NCBI GenBank assembly: GCA_008508345.1
Contig: QNGE01003037.1
Location: forward strand, 1 to 64,000
Reading direction: 5' to 3'
Origin: Paragonimus westermani
Lineage: Eukaryota > Platyhelminthes > Trematoda > Plagiorchiida > Troglotrematidae
Length of the DNA stretch: 64,000 nt
Below, piece after piece: positions 11,671 to 24,437 of this stretch (position 1 is the first letter of the stretch; each line of letters begins with the position of its first letter). Position numbers and translations under genes: made by a program. The notes under the pieces were generated by a model that was given only the letters and a program-made list of their open reading frames with translations, was not told the DNA's origin and made no database searches.

Positions 11671-12452
11671 TCATATTTTGATATCAGTATCGAGACATGA
11701 AAGACTTGTATGACTAGTATTCTGGCAACGCAGCCTGTGGACACTAGGATTTCGCTTGTATACTTCCAGTTGCCCGTACATCAGCTGCTTCGGAATTAGG
11801 TTGCTGTCCATCCGACAGACGTGCCCTAGCCAACGAAAGTGACTGGGCATCATCATGAACCTACGGCAGTACCTCAGTGTTCGAATCACGTTCAACCACC
11901 GAAGACCCAAGATATGTCCCAAACATCGCTGAATGAAGCAGCTCAGATACTACACATTCCGTTGAAACTATGTTCAACTTTCACTGCCTCACAACAAAGT
12001 AGATAGCACCATTGGACAATAGACAAGCAAATTGGTTCTTCAAGACGCGTCTTTCAAAACGGTAGATGTAGCCTTCATCACAAGTTCGCAACTCATGGTT
12101 CACGAACAGATTTGTCAACAGATTGCTATCCAAGTGGCACAGTTCTGTGCAGCCATTTATACTGTTTCAGTTACTGCGGGTTCCCTGTGTAGGAATGGCA
12201 CTTCCAAATGGAGAAGGTCGAATGAAAGAAAGCGTCTTACCTCTGTTGATATCCAAAGCAAATTTGGACACCGCGGTCATGAAAGTGGCAACTAGTCATT
12301 GATAGCAAATCATCTGCAATCAGTAAAGTTGAGTTGCGTAACCGACTTGGGGTACCGCAAAGTTGACTAATAAGCGAATAACCATTCATATGAGGTTCAA
12401 CTTCGACATCGTCATCAGATTTACAAAGAACAGCCGTTAACGGTGTAGTCAA
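11671..12452 (-). mobile_element. LINE (non-LTR) retrotransposon 3' relic
   Basis: On the minus strand the frame ending at 11671 contains HFRWLGHVCRMDSNLIPKQL, the motif near the C-terminus of many non-LTR reverse transcriptases. Upstream, near 12307-12320, a LIADDLLSM segment matches the F/Y-A-D-D catalytic box. The distance between the two is about 160 codons, shorter than usual, and the reading frame between them is broken by stops and shifts. This is a decayed, internally shortened LINE fragment. Its clade cannot be named from what is left. Confidence 0.75.
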
Positions 12453-14796
12453 ATATTAACTAAGTAGGGGTGAGGGTAGGACACGATTCTGCTCCACACC
12501 ACTGACAATGTCAAATACATCAGCAGTCGACCTACAGGAGATCACCTTCGACTTCATGTTCACATATAACAGTCTAAGTGAATGGATGAATCAGCCTGAC
12601 AGTCAAGCATACAGAGCATCGTTCTCAATGCCTAACGACTCATGGATTCAAAACACCCCGTAAAATCCACAAAGAAGGCATACAACGGTTGGCTGTGTAC
12701 ACGACACTCCATCTAGACCTTCCGAGCAGTAGAAACCATGTCGATTGTACCACGACTCGTGTGGAATACACACTAATTTTTGGGAACATTAATCTCCAAA
12801 ACCTTCGCATTGAGTCGACTGGGCGAGATTCTTGTCATTACCTAAACAGCACAGTGCAACAGACTGTTACCTCGATATCAGTCGGTGCTTGGCTCGCTAA
12901 CCTTACCGTTGAGCAGAGGCAGGACTAGGGCACCGTAGAACTCTTGAAAGACTGCTTTCTGCACCTAGACAGAGCGAACCAAATGGAACAAAGTAACTTC
13001 CAAAATTTGGATACCATGCTTTGCAAATTCCCCTGACAACTCACCTTCACCTTCAGCTCTTCCGTTTTACAGATGTCCAATGCCTTTCTGCACCTTTGCT
13101 AAACCTGAAGCGACAGTAATTGAAGCTTCGACATCGCGCTGTGGCAATCCATATACGGCCACTCAATTAGTGACAGGCGGGCGGCTTATTATGCTACCAG
13201 TGTGCAGGCCCCATTTTTTATGTTCTCCCGTTCAGAGCACGAAACGCCAAAGCTCCCGTCGATCAGTGCTCCAGAAAGTTAACAGGATAAGCCAAAAATC
13301 ACGTTAATTTGCACACAAGTCTGTTTGCCGCTCGTCAACGTATTATGCGTCTGCACGCCTTGCTCGTTTCACCGGTAGTCCTTGATTATACGAGGTTGTT
13401 GGGCAAGCTAACAACGAACGCATCGGAACAAGGCCCCTTTCTGTAAATTACTTGAGTCCATTGTCGAGACCGCAAACACTTCATTCTTCTGTCGCATCAA
13501 ACGTGCCGCAACTGTATTGTTGTCTGGCACGCCACTGTTTCGATGGATACTGCTGTGAGTTACCTCTTGAGGTACTACTACATACTGTCAGGAGTAGTGG
13601 AAATGACACCGTCTTTGAGTTCGTTAATCACTTAACATATAGTTTTTGCCGCTGTTCACATTATTGGCAATAAACGTGTTCTCATGCATGAATAAACACT
13701 TTCATTTTGACCAACCTATGATCTGTACCCCATTTTACCCTGCGCATCACTGACGTGATACAGTCTTTGCTGACTGTATCACGTGGCTTATATCACATGG
13801 TGCACTTAATTCCTCTCCTTTGTTTCACACTAATGACAAGCTCGAAATCATGCGAGATCGATCCACACAAATGCATCTTCGCCTTTGTGTCCACATTTCA
13901 TTGACTTACATGGACAAACAAACTTACTAACCAGCGTCTGAAAGTCCCCACGGCTCACAGAGAGAGCATTCCGTGGCTGACTGCGTTTACGGCACTTCTC
14001 TTGGAGCTGGCAAACGGTTAACAAGATGCCAACAACACTTCGAGTGGCGCACAGTCCACAATGTTACTCAGGAACGTTCGTCCGCAGGGCTTTAGTACCA
14101 GTTTGATTGTCCGTCACAGTTCAGCAGATTAATTCTCTGATGATCGTCTATTTTCTGTTTGCTTCTGTTACCACAAATAGGATGAACCGGAGGCACTGAT
14201 CCCAATGGTTCATGACGCATTGAGCGTATATTACAGCTGCACATTGATGCTGAAGGTGACATATGAAACGGACTACATATAGGTCACATGTCTAGCTGAT
14301 TCAGAGTCCAGACTAATCTGCAACAATGAAGCATGCACACGCATGTATCAATACACGATTCGGGGTTCCACTCACATCTTCACTTCCATCACATTTACCC
14401 TGAAGTTTGAAACCGCGCACACCCTCGTCTTGATAAAGATGTCAACACAATCACGTGCAGAACATACAGATAGAGAATAGAAGGCTGTTACAGGTTTGAA
14501 CGTGGCCAGTTTCGTTTCGCACGCAGCAGTAGATTAACAAAAGTGGAGACATGTCACATTGAAATCGTTTATGTGTAGGATTGAATAAAAGTTCGGTAGA
14601 AAGTATCCACGACGGATTAGACCTCAATTCCATTGTTGCAGCTCCAGAATTAACTTCAGGAAGTGCTATCGTAGCGCGTAGCCCGATGATCTCAAACTAC
14701 CGAGTGAAATGTGCAAAAGAAAGCAGTGAAATGATGTGATTAAAACAGAAAACTGTAGTGGCTACTCATGGCTCTCGGAGCTTCGACTATTTACAA
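12453..14796. other. No gene seen; one strong hairpin
   Basis: Short chance frames only. The one structural feature is a perfect 13-bp hairpin at 13753-13784, listed separately. Confidence 0.5.
13753..13784. repeat. Perfect 13-bp inverted repeat, 6-nt loop
   Basis: ACGTGATACAGTC (13753-13765) and its exact reverse complement (13772-13784) are separated by TTTGCT. No T-run or coding region follows, so it is not obviously a terminator or processing site. Confidence 0.95.
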
Positions 14797-14945
14797 TTTC
14801 AAATCGAGCACCACCAACATTCGATCACAGTCCTTGCATTCAGATAGGCCTTTCGACCAGCCCATTTCGTTAGGAAGCACTAGATTGTAGATTCGTTCTT
14901 ATTTCCACTCATCGGTAGTGTGCTGAATTCAATCCCCACCATTTC
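14797..14945 (-). repeat. SINE-B, diverged S module
   Basis: On the minus strand this aligns with the S module: the GTGGCAAGG-side block is degraded, followed by AGCACTAGATTGTAGATTCG in place of the usual core, then the Phe/Ser-like TCTATCTGAATGCAAGGACT block and the end of the S module. It is clearly older than the copies at 33.9, 45 and 63 kb. Confidence 0.65.
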
Positions 14946-16919
14946 CAGTTCGTTTAAGACCGTTTGGGTTCGCGCTATTATTGCGTTCAGTTCCGACGAA
15001 TAGTTGGACATGTTAACTAGCAAATAATTGGCCACAACATGCATACCTTCTTGTCACAGTCGAGATTCGGACCTAGATCCCTGTGTCCGTGAAATAATTG
15101 TGTTAACCACTGCGTTGCTATTCTCACATTATTCATAATAGAATTATCACTGTAAACATATTTGAAGACAGGCAAGTGCGAATGTAGAAGCTTGAAATTA
15201 AAGAATATTGTGATAGAGCTTAGTGTGGTATGCATCGATCTTAAAAGACCTTCCATTTGAGTTTGTCTGTTGATGAGTTCACCAGAATCTTCAAACAATT
15301 AATCAGAACAGATAAGTTATCTTGACGCTGTAGCTTACTTCGCAGTCATGTTTGTTCTGTGTGCCTATAAAATTTTTCTTTGCGTTCATGTTCCTACTCT
15401 TTTAGTTCATTATTTTTATTGTGTAGATATACGTTACTAAGGAAACACATTAAGGTTAAGTGAGACAGTGTCCCAGTTTGACGTCACACATTCCTCGCAG
15501 TGATGGATTCGACGCTGGGGCCCACAAAGCTAGCTTCTTAATGGGTATAACAAAACTTCTCGATACTGTCATTTGACCTTAGAATGACCATGAAATACCT
15601 GAGAAAATTGTCCGTTTTGCACGACGTTATTTGTTGTTTTTGTTGCTGACGTGTTCTGTGTTAGAGGAGCAGAGTAGTTACGCTTGTGTGGCTGTCTACT
15701 TTGTCAGAGTGGATAGGGTGTAATCACTCAATTGATATTTGTGTGTGTGCCATACAACGAGAGGCAGAGAAACATAAATTGTCTGTTTGACAGTAACAGT
15801 TAAGGGTTCAATGAATGATTGACAAAAATGAATACTTCCGATTCCGTTGAAGAATGGTATGTGAACGCCGGAAACTTGAGTATGGTAGAAAGCTGATTTA
15901 AATCTTCATCTTATTTGGAAGATCATTAAGGATCAGACGATTTAGGAAACCTGATCACTTTCCAGTAACATCCGCCCGTAGTCGACTGCGATTGGTGGAT
16001 AGAGAATGAAAGTGATAACTTAGAAACTGTACACTGTTATTCGAGATACGCAAGCACACAGCCGTTGTTCATCTAGAATCAAACTTCTCATCTATCTCCA
16101 AGATAACTAGGATTAATCCCTTTCATTATGCTCTGGTTGTCATGATATTCACTGATTAAATAATGTTAAATATTACGTGGTAGCAACTGTGAACAAATTT
16201 ACCCATCCAGCCCAAAAAGAGTACAAACTACTTACTTCAGTTTATTCTGCTTTCACCATAAACAAAAGCCTCCTGTGGTTAGAACCGCTATCACTGAATT
16301 GCTGTTGCTAGTTCTTCTGCTGAAGAGTAAAACATAGTCACTAAAGAAGCAGAGGTCATTTTGGTAGCAAACATGTTCCGTATCAACACAATAAGGTTCA
16401 CATTCAGGCTGCAGGGTAAGGATCACATAACTAACAGTCTTCGACAATTTCTAACCGACGAAAATAAATGACTAACATACCCATCATTATGTGTTCGTCA
16501 GTGATCAAACCCTTACTCTAAACTGGTTAAATCTACATGATGGAATATTTCTTCATCAGTATAAACAGTTAGGAATGAGACATTCTGTAAATTTGTTGAT
16601 TAATTTAAATCTGTTCATTCCAGTGACCAAGTGTCTTACTCAAACCCTACCTGCAATGACCACAAGTTTGCCCACTGACGGTATACGGTATAAATTCTTG
16701 GGTACAGTTAGGTTCAAACGGAAAACGCAAAATTAGCGAAATACTCCCAGTTCTTCGTGTTCTTACCTACCCTGGAATTTGCCTTATTCAAATGATCAAC
16801 ATTTTAACACAATTCAACAGACTTGAACTTCTAAAATATGTAAAATTTTCCAGGCGGTCGATTTCAAAATTGGCCACTCCATAGATTGCGAAGTAAATGT
16901 CAGTTTCGTTCGTGAGTAG
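14946..16919. other. No gene seen
   Basis: AT-rich sequence with short frames and a brief TG run near 15740. No domain or repeat was recognised. 16860-16919 begins to match 58650-58705, the flank of the duplicated Cys-rich segment. Confidence 0.5.
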
Positions 16920-17222
16920 CACAGTGCGAAGATTCGGAAACTAAAGTGCAGCTGTCAACGCCAGAAAGACGACAAGCTAAAAGAAATTATTGGGTCAGTG
17001 TGTACGCACTATGGGGAGCGTATCACCAGAGCGAATGACGATGTACTGTTGCCCATTGTGTGCGGATACTCGTCAGCCATGAAAATGAGTCTACGTGTTC
17101 ATGGTCTCATGTTTGAACATAACCTGCACGGGATTTCATGTCATAAACAACTTCGTAGGTCAAGCCTATTTCGCAGCCACAGTAGGAGTACACTCTGGTC
17201 CATAAGTTATAGAACTGGATAA
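16920..17222 (+). pseudogene. Cys-rich open segment, copy 1 (unknown family)
   Basis: An open frame of 100 codons bounded upstream by a TAG that is also present in copy 2 (58706-58992). The first 62 residues align without gaps at about 50 percent identity. Shared motifs include KLKC-x-CQRQ, IG..C..Y, T..ND-[DE]-VLL..VCGY-x-S-x-M-x-M and RV. After RV this copy shifts frame relative to copy 2, so the end differs. Both copies have CAG or TAG just before TGCG, compatible with a splice acceptor. No ATG opens the frame. I do not recognise the family; an exon of a duplicated gene or part of a mobile element are both possible. Confidence 0.4.
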
Positions 17223-19374
17223 GAAACGCTGTAACTGGGAGGTTCTTGAAGACGTACCTACTCAACACTGTGAGCTGTTTTACACGGGCATGAGTGTAAA
17301 TGAGACTCCACAAGGCTCCCCAACTAGATGAAGAGAGCGTAAGTACACAGCCACGGCCTGTTCACCGGCTGTATACACCTGTGACAGTCCGTACACATCT
17401 AAGACAGACACTTCCGTAGTTGAACAAAAGTCATGGTACTGAAAGAAATAATGGCGTTTATTTTATGAGTTAGTCACGTGGCTTCGACCGTCGTAGGTTA
17501 TTGCAAATCATTGGCGCCACTTAGTTTAATTTCCTTTCAGTCGACTTCAAGGTCAAAGGGAAACTGAACAAAGTAGACGTTAACACTTTTCAATCACATA
17601 CCGAATATTGTGAAATGTTTTAGTGAATTAACAATTTACACAAAAGCATGGTGGTTTCAATCGTATATTTATTTCGCTGACAACTGAAAACACTTTGAGT
17701 ATCAACCACTTCAAAACAAAAATCGTGTTTTTCGTTCAAACTAAATCATTGCTTTTTATCCAGATCAGCTAATTAGTTTGACATCTGTGAAACGAAACGA
17801 TTAGGCAATACAAGTTTCAATTGAGTTGCAGACAGTAAAATCTAGTGACCGCGTTTCCCATGCCTCATCCTTACATTAACATCACTGTAAAAAATCGATA
17901 GCATGCGGTTTATTGCAATCACATTCACAATAATTCCCGCCCAGTGGTCTGGACAGAGGGCAAGGTGTTTGAGAAAACTCTTCGTAAGTGTCAAAGTCGT
18001 GTATAAGACATTTCGCTGAGGTGTGATGTATACAACCAACTATCTACCACTCAGTTGAATGCTTCAAATTTATTCAATCGGACGCAGTTTGTAACTGATT
18101 TACCCATAAGCCAGCGATCCAATTTTAAATACTACCATAGTTAATTAGTCACACAAATTCAGAAGGAGCATTCCGAGCTTATGTGTAACCTGAACAAAGA
18201 TCGATCATGGTCTATGTTCCAGAATTATCCGACCGCGTATTTGCTTAATGTTTCAGTTACTCCCTCGAATGGTACTCTTCGCGAACGGTTGCCGTCTTGA
18301 CCCAAATTCCGTTATCCACGCTGTTCTGTCGATCAACAAGAAATTGAGATCCACTTAGAAAAGTTATTGAATCAACTAGCATACCTTATATCAAGTCACT
18401 TTCATAAAATTGAATAGCTCAGATATAGGAGTGTTTTCTGCTAACCACAGATCCAACGTGACCCACAAGACATCTGTCATTCCAGTATACTATGCAGTAT
18501 TTAACTAAGTAATCAATCCTATGAGCGTGTGTAAGCGCTGGGAGAATTATGATGAAAGTGGATGAGTTAAAATATATTTTCTCAGCCGACACTAAATTTC
18601 TGAACTGACTGGAGAACTCATTATAGTCTCATAATTTTACAAAAGTCCACATGCCGAATGCGCCTATCCCACCATATTAACGGGAACTAATCGGTCTGGG
18701 CCAAAACGGGAATAATGGAAGCAAGTGCTACTGAAGTGGTGGAACGGCCTGTAAAAAAATGACTGGGCAATGAAGAAAATCCATGCTGTTTACAGCGTTC
18801 TAGCAAAAAACCCAAAGCAGCCAGACAACAGCTGAGTTACTTCTTGTTAAACTATGTTTTCCAACGTTTTGTTCACAAAGCAGTGTTTTTAAGTTTTACA
18901 ACGTTTCTTGCCCCAAACGACTCACGGTTTCTTGTATAACTTTACTAACCTTGTAACAAAGTACCGAAATGAATTGAAATCAAACGGAGCTGACAATTTA
19001 TTGCTGTCAGAGTCAGGACTCACGATAGGTCAGTTCCAACGATGAAAGGCACGAATTCAGGTTCCAATCGCGGTTAATTTCACTAGACCCTTTTTACACC
19101 TTTGACAGTCAGCTAACATTTGGCTGCGTCATGTTTGACCGAGTCTTTCACATTGATGCAAACCGTGACTGACACAAACCATCCTGAATAGATCGGAATA
19201 AGTTTACTGCCTATTCCAAACGTGAGTTGCTCATGCAAAGGATACACGAAGGGCTCCGGTGTGCGATCAACCACTCTGTTGTGTTGCTTTCAAATGTGCT
19301 TGTGATGGTGGCCTAACAGACTTGGTCTGAGGAAACAAACAAGACCCTGAATAGCATAGACCATCTTCGTCCCT
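17223..19374. other. No gene or recognisable repeat
   Basis: Only short chance frames on either strand and no motif. Confidence 0.5.
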
Positions 19375-19510
19375 TCACCGACTTAGAAAAATGTGTGTTC
19401 ACAACGGCTGTTAACGGTCTATGAAAGCTGCTTCGAAGCTGATTGTGTAGAATTTCGAATTCCCATTCGGATTAAAGTTGATGCCTTCCAACCTGATAAT
19501 TAGGCTGACT
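19375..19510 (+). pseudogene. Possible gypsy RT scrap
   Basis: Two plus-strand pieces in RT order: TDLEKCVFTTAVNGL, similar to the D..K..FTT..G block before RT motif B, then about 20 codons later FEFPFGLK...PSNL, similar to the PFGL.N.P..F block. They are in different frames, with a stop between. The spacing fits a gypsy RT, but only about 35 residues carry signal, so this remains tentative. Confidence 0.35.
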
Positions 19511-22252
19511 GGAGCATTATTTGAGTGCGCACACAGTAAATCAAGTAGCCAGTAATTTTCTAGCAAGTAAACTGGACCAGATTGCACGTGTTAGTGTAAG
19601 CTGTACTTGTTTAATAGATAAAAACTTAAAAAGCAGGTTTTGTGCTTGTTGCCACCAACTAGATAACCATACTCCATGAACTTCAGCCATACCTGTTCAT
19701 ATGAGAAGCTGTGAGTCGTGTTCAAAGTTTACGGACCAAATCCCCCAACTGTCTGTCAATGATCGACTTGACTGAAAAGTCCTGATCTTTGGGTCATCAA
19801 AAGGAATTAACAGAATAGCCACCCCTTCGCCTACAGTGGGGCTCGAGCGACTTGTATAGTACTTAAAAACGAACGCGATTGGGAATTCAAATGTGAAAAC
19901 TGATCGCGCCCCTTAAGGTGTCAAGGCTGCAGTAGTCAGTATGGTTGTATCATGTTGACATGGACCACAGTACCATAGTTTGTTTAGGCATGAATATGAT
20001 CTATTACCCATCAAAAGTTCCGTTTATAACTTCATTCCGAATGAGACCATTGGGTAGAGTTAAAAGCTATAGAATCTCCGTTTGAACTCCATCATATGGA
20101 GCAGGTAAATGTACACGAATTATATAAATGTCAATTTGGAATTAAATCCAAATCCGTTTCTTCACGATTTTCACTAAACGGTCCAGTCCTTCAGTACGAT
20201 GTCTGTCTCATACAGACTTGATCATAGCGGTGAATGTAGAGTATTATATCAAATCCCGTTTGTCACTACGCGGTATTTTTGAACAAGAGTTAATCCTAAT
20301 GTGGAATCTGAGCCTGTGTGTAACATTATCGTTTTCGCCCAAACATTGACCCTTTTTTTCGGACTGATGTTGAAGCACATTTGTATTATAGGTTGTCTAT
20401 AAGTCCAAATAAGAAATGAGCTGTCTATCAGGAATGCATATGACAACAATATTCAGAACGTCAACGCTTCTATTAACCTGTGCATGCAGTTAACAGTGCA
20501 CGCTAAGTGCAGCCTGAGAACAGGATGATCACGAATAGAGCAACAAGAGAAATTCTTGCTTAAGGTTTATCTGAAAATCTGGGTCGCCTAAGTAGAGAGA
20601 CTGCACCGGCTAGGAGAAGTCGGCACTATCAGCATAAGCCATTCTACTTTCTCTAGATAGTACACTTTCTCTCACCGATAGGCTGAGATCGATCAGCCCT
20701 GTTGTGGTCAGCATGCAAATGAGCAGCCATCGAGTACTGCCCCAGAAGGCGTTTTGCAAACAGTTGTTTAAACAGACTACCAACGAAGTAGTGGAGAGCT
20801 GTTTCGATTTTGTTGGGCTTCATCAGCACCACGTACTCCATAGAACCGGACCCATGGCCTGTGAATAAGCAGGAGATTGCAGTCCAGATATCTGTCCACT
20901 AGGCCATGGAGTGTCGGTTGCCGGAGTTACAGGAAAGTATGTGAATTAGTTTCCTTAGCTGTTGCGCTTTCTTTCGCTCATAAGCTGTAATCGATCAACC
21001 GTTTTGTGGTTGAGCTGCTAATCTTCAGGACCAGTAAGTTAACCGAATCAATGTGGCTTGTGTCCATTTTTCAAACACAATCGATTCAACTCAAATGCTA
21101 ATATACAACTAGTTTAGTCAGCTGAACGCAACAACGAAACGACGTTACGGAATCCACCGGTTGTGCTTGATAACACGTAGGTATCAAAATGAACACAACT
21201 CATGCCTGGCCGGAATTTGCCTTCCGACCTTCGGGTTTGTGAGACTAGCGTGTGAGCCATAACCACAGCAACCTCACAATAAACATGACTGATTAATCGT
21301 ATCCAAACATATGGACATCCTCAAGAATACCTCCGGAATAGAGTAGTAGGTACGCTTGTAGCGTTTCAAAAAAATTAACCAAACACTGAATATGTATGCT
21401 GCTCTCCATCGCTTGCCGGTAAGCAGATAGTGTTGGTGTGCCCTACTCTACTCTCTACAGACATCTGCTTCGACTTGTACGGTCGAGCTTCGGCAAGATA
21501 TTTGAGTCAGGATGTGAATAACACTCCATCGCTTCGGATATATACACAGTAGTCCAGGATCAGTTATGTGCAATGATTGGTGGTTAGTTGGATCATTGTT
21601 TTCCGTTCAGCTATCCAGTAGACTTAGTAAGAAACCGAAACGGTTAGTATTTGATTTGGAGCACTCCTTGCGAAAACCAGTCCCTGTAGATTGCATGTGT
21701 GACCCAATTGGTTCTGCTGTTCTAGGATTACATTCGCTGGCCGCTGGCGAGAAGACCTCATTAGTTTGCTTTGGTTGACCATGTGTCTCTCACTCTGAAA
21801 TGGACGGACTTAATTTACACGTTGATTATAGCATGTCTGACCACTTCAACATCACTTCGGTTTCTCTCTCATCTTCCCCGAAATTATCGCGTACTCATTT
21901 AAGCGTGTGTATGTGCACGAACTTGCTCTCAGAATCTAGGTTCTTCCCAGTTTTGTACATCAGCTTCATAACAAAAGTGACTAGTCATCATCAAATTCTT
22001 TTTTACACTTTTGCTCATGTTTTCACCAGGTCGTAAACTTATAGTCTGAAGAATGTGTTGTTGTTACATATTTCGTACAATCGGTGTGACAACTGGCTAA
22101 ATATCCATTCGTCTAAAGTGACAAATGCAAATCGTTGTTGTTATTGGTAGGATTTCTCGAACAGTTCACGCTGGAATTCACCTACGCCACTGTTGAGTAA
22201 TGTAATTGTAATACTTATAGATAATGTGACGGATTCCATAATTTACATGAGA
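19511..22252. other. No gene or recognisable repeat
   Basis: No supported coding frame. A weakly tRNA-like stretch near 21190-21290 was judged too poor to call. Confidence 0.5.
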
Positions 22253-22376
22253 CCCAGTTGAGGAAAATCTGGGCTTCATCTGGAGTCGAACCAACGGCGG
22301 GAATAACAAGCCCTGATTTTTCGCAGCCGGTTCTTATCTAAATCATCAAACCTGCCACACTACTCATCAGTAGTAC
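22253..22376 (+). repeat. SINE-A copy 2, head degraded
   Basis: The 3' part (AAGCCCTGA..., TCTTATCTAAATCATCAAAC, ending CACTACTCATCAGTAG) matches the tail of the 2.4 kb copy at most positions. A GAGTCGAACC block stands where box B is expected, but box A and the acceptor stem are not recognisable. A trinucleotide-rich tract begins directly after the tail. Confidence 0.6.
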
Positions 22377-22465
22377 ATAATGATGATCGTTGTTTACTAT
22401 TATTACCGTTATTATTATTAGTATTATCATTATTGTCATAGTGGTGATGGTGATTGTGTTTCGAG
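22377..22465 (+). repeat. ATT/GAT-rich simple repeat
   Basis: A degenerate trinucleotide tract (TTATTATTATTAGTATTATC, then GTGGTGATGGTGATTG) immediately 3' of SINE-A copy 2. It accounts for the Ile/Val-rich and Thr/Met-rich frames on the two strands here. Confidence 0.85.
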
Positions 22466-23589
22466 CGAATGGTGAAGTGCTTTTTGAACGTCTAGGAGCC
22501 ACAGACGATCGTAGAAGAGTGTCTTCTGAATGTGACCGTTGGCACTTTAAGGAGTTCAGGCGAAGCGAACTAGTTTTTCTGAACGTGGTCTCAACGAGTG
22601 CAAACTCACTGGTTTCCAAAGTCGAACAGTGATACAGAGGAGTCCTGAACAAGGAATGCGTGTCAGGGTCCCAGGTGGTACAAACAAACGATATCAATTG
22701 TTACGTAAAACGCTACGCTGTCCTGGACTTTTCAACAATGGTCCAGACCGATGTCTAAACATGTAATCCAAACACGAGGAGACTGGTTTCAGTTTTTTGG
22801 ACCGAAAGTTGGTTAACTGTAACCGCTCCTGAGATTAACATTGTGTCAAGGTGATTGCCGATCGATTTATCGCATAGGAAATTCCAAAAAAATACTCTGC
22901 CGAACCATACGTCGGCCAGTTCCTACAACCGAAAAGCAGAGATATTGTAACGTCATGCACCTGCTGAGGAGTGAAGGGTAAAAACTAAACAACACTCAAA
23001 CATGATCGCGTTTTTCACACAGACTTTAGGCCAGCCTGTTTTGCATGGAAATTACCAACAAAAATACCGTACAACTTATCAATAAAGAATACAACGAAGT
23101 AGAATAGTTAGGGGGAGCTTGATCACAACGCTCATCAAATCACCCTTGATTAGGCACTTCCGGCCAAATCATACCCGCTAAGACCGAAAAATCACCTAAT
23201 TTGTGTAGAATATGTTGATCTGACTAGCGTTGACCTTATTCAATGCGATCACTTTGTATGACATTCACATGTAGTTGGCTTTTTCGGTTGTTCAATTAAA
23301 AACACAACAATTATCCTGCTGTCTTTATCTCGTCGATGTAGAATTTGGGAAGTTGTCTTACCGTGTGTAGTATTCACTAAATACCAACCGTCGGTTTGAA
23401 TATTGTTAGCTAGGGTAAATATATGTTGTCTACACATGCTGTCCCATTGGCCCAGCAACAGCTAGACTAAACCGGCTGAGTGTGACTGTCTGCTGCTGGA
23501 CAATGTACCACAATGTCATGTCGACAGAAAGCCGGTAGTTGACGTTCAACGTGCCCAACTGCCTATCGGCTGGTCGATGCCAACTGCAT
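22466..23589. other. No supported gene
   Basis: 22466-22700 keeps both strands open for 60 or more codons. The minus frame of 119 codons owes its length to the simple repeat, and no domain is visible. The rest is featureless. Confidence 0.45.
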
Positions 23590-24425
23590 GGCTCATGAAA
23601 ACACGTCAGTGTGCAACGCACACATACATCGGATTCGTTCTATCGATCGCCACCGTCGTCTGTGCTGTACCGCACTGACTAATCTTTTCGCCTCACCACC
23701 ACCCCGAGTGTACGTATGCACACAGAAAAAACAGACACCTAATAACCCACCTGCTTTCTTCTTGCCCGTTGTTCAACCTGTTTGGTCTAGTGTAAGGTTG
23801 AGTGGTATCTTCTTATCGTAAACACCCTCACGATCGAACAAACAATCGGAAGATCTGTGCTTTCACGGTACGGGTAGAAGTGCAACTGCGCACACAATGG
23901 ACGACGCTCTGTGCGCGTGCGTAATTAAGTAGCACCCCTCGGTTCACTGTACGTGCGGTATGCATACGTGAGTGTATTCATGCATAACGCACGCTCACGT
24001 CAACCGGCTAATCCGGACGGAGTACGGACAGACCAATACGTGTTTGTATTGTGCGTAATTGCATGTGCATAGGTGTGTGCATGCGTAAGATTGGCCCAAG
24101 TCCGTCTTACGCCTGTTTTCGTCGAGCGTTTTGACTGGTCCGTTGTTTGGATGGCTGCTGGCCTCACGCAACAGCTTGCAGCGCGTTCTTGCCTGCCTAA
24201 ACAGCGCATCATCCCTTTCGTGCGCGTGGAGTTAGTTTGTGAGGCTCACGCAGCGCCGAATCTAGACTATAAACACATGCCGTTTGCAGCTGTCTTTGCA
24301 TTGCCGGTCAATTGCAGTGAGGGTCGTTTCGTTGAGGCAGACTGAACCCCCCGGATATATACACTATTCATCCAACAGTTACAGCCTAGTAACTGCTTTG
24401 CATTGTGGTCATCTATTTTTGACAG
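23590..24425 (+). promoter_or_regulatory. CpG-rich upstream region and splice acceptor of the 24.4 kb gene
   Basis: CpG, TGCG and GCAC words are clearly denser here than in the flanks (for example GTGCGCGTGCG near 23911), a composition often seen at promoters and first exons. A TATA-like GATATATAC lies at about 24352-24360. CATCTATTTTTGACAG at 24410-24425 is a good splice acceptor 12 nt before the ATG at 24438. Either an upstream non-coding exon is spliced in, or a spliced leader is added by trans-splicing as flatworms do for many genes. The start of transcription cannot be placed from sequence. Confidence 0.45.
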
Positions 24426-24437
24426 GTTATTTCCCTC

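Noticed and set aside
21180..21290. tRNA-like stretch on the minus strand
   Set aside because: Box B is poor and the acceptor strands do not pair.
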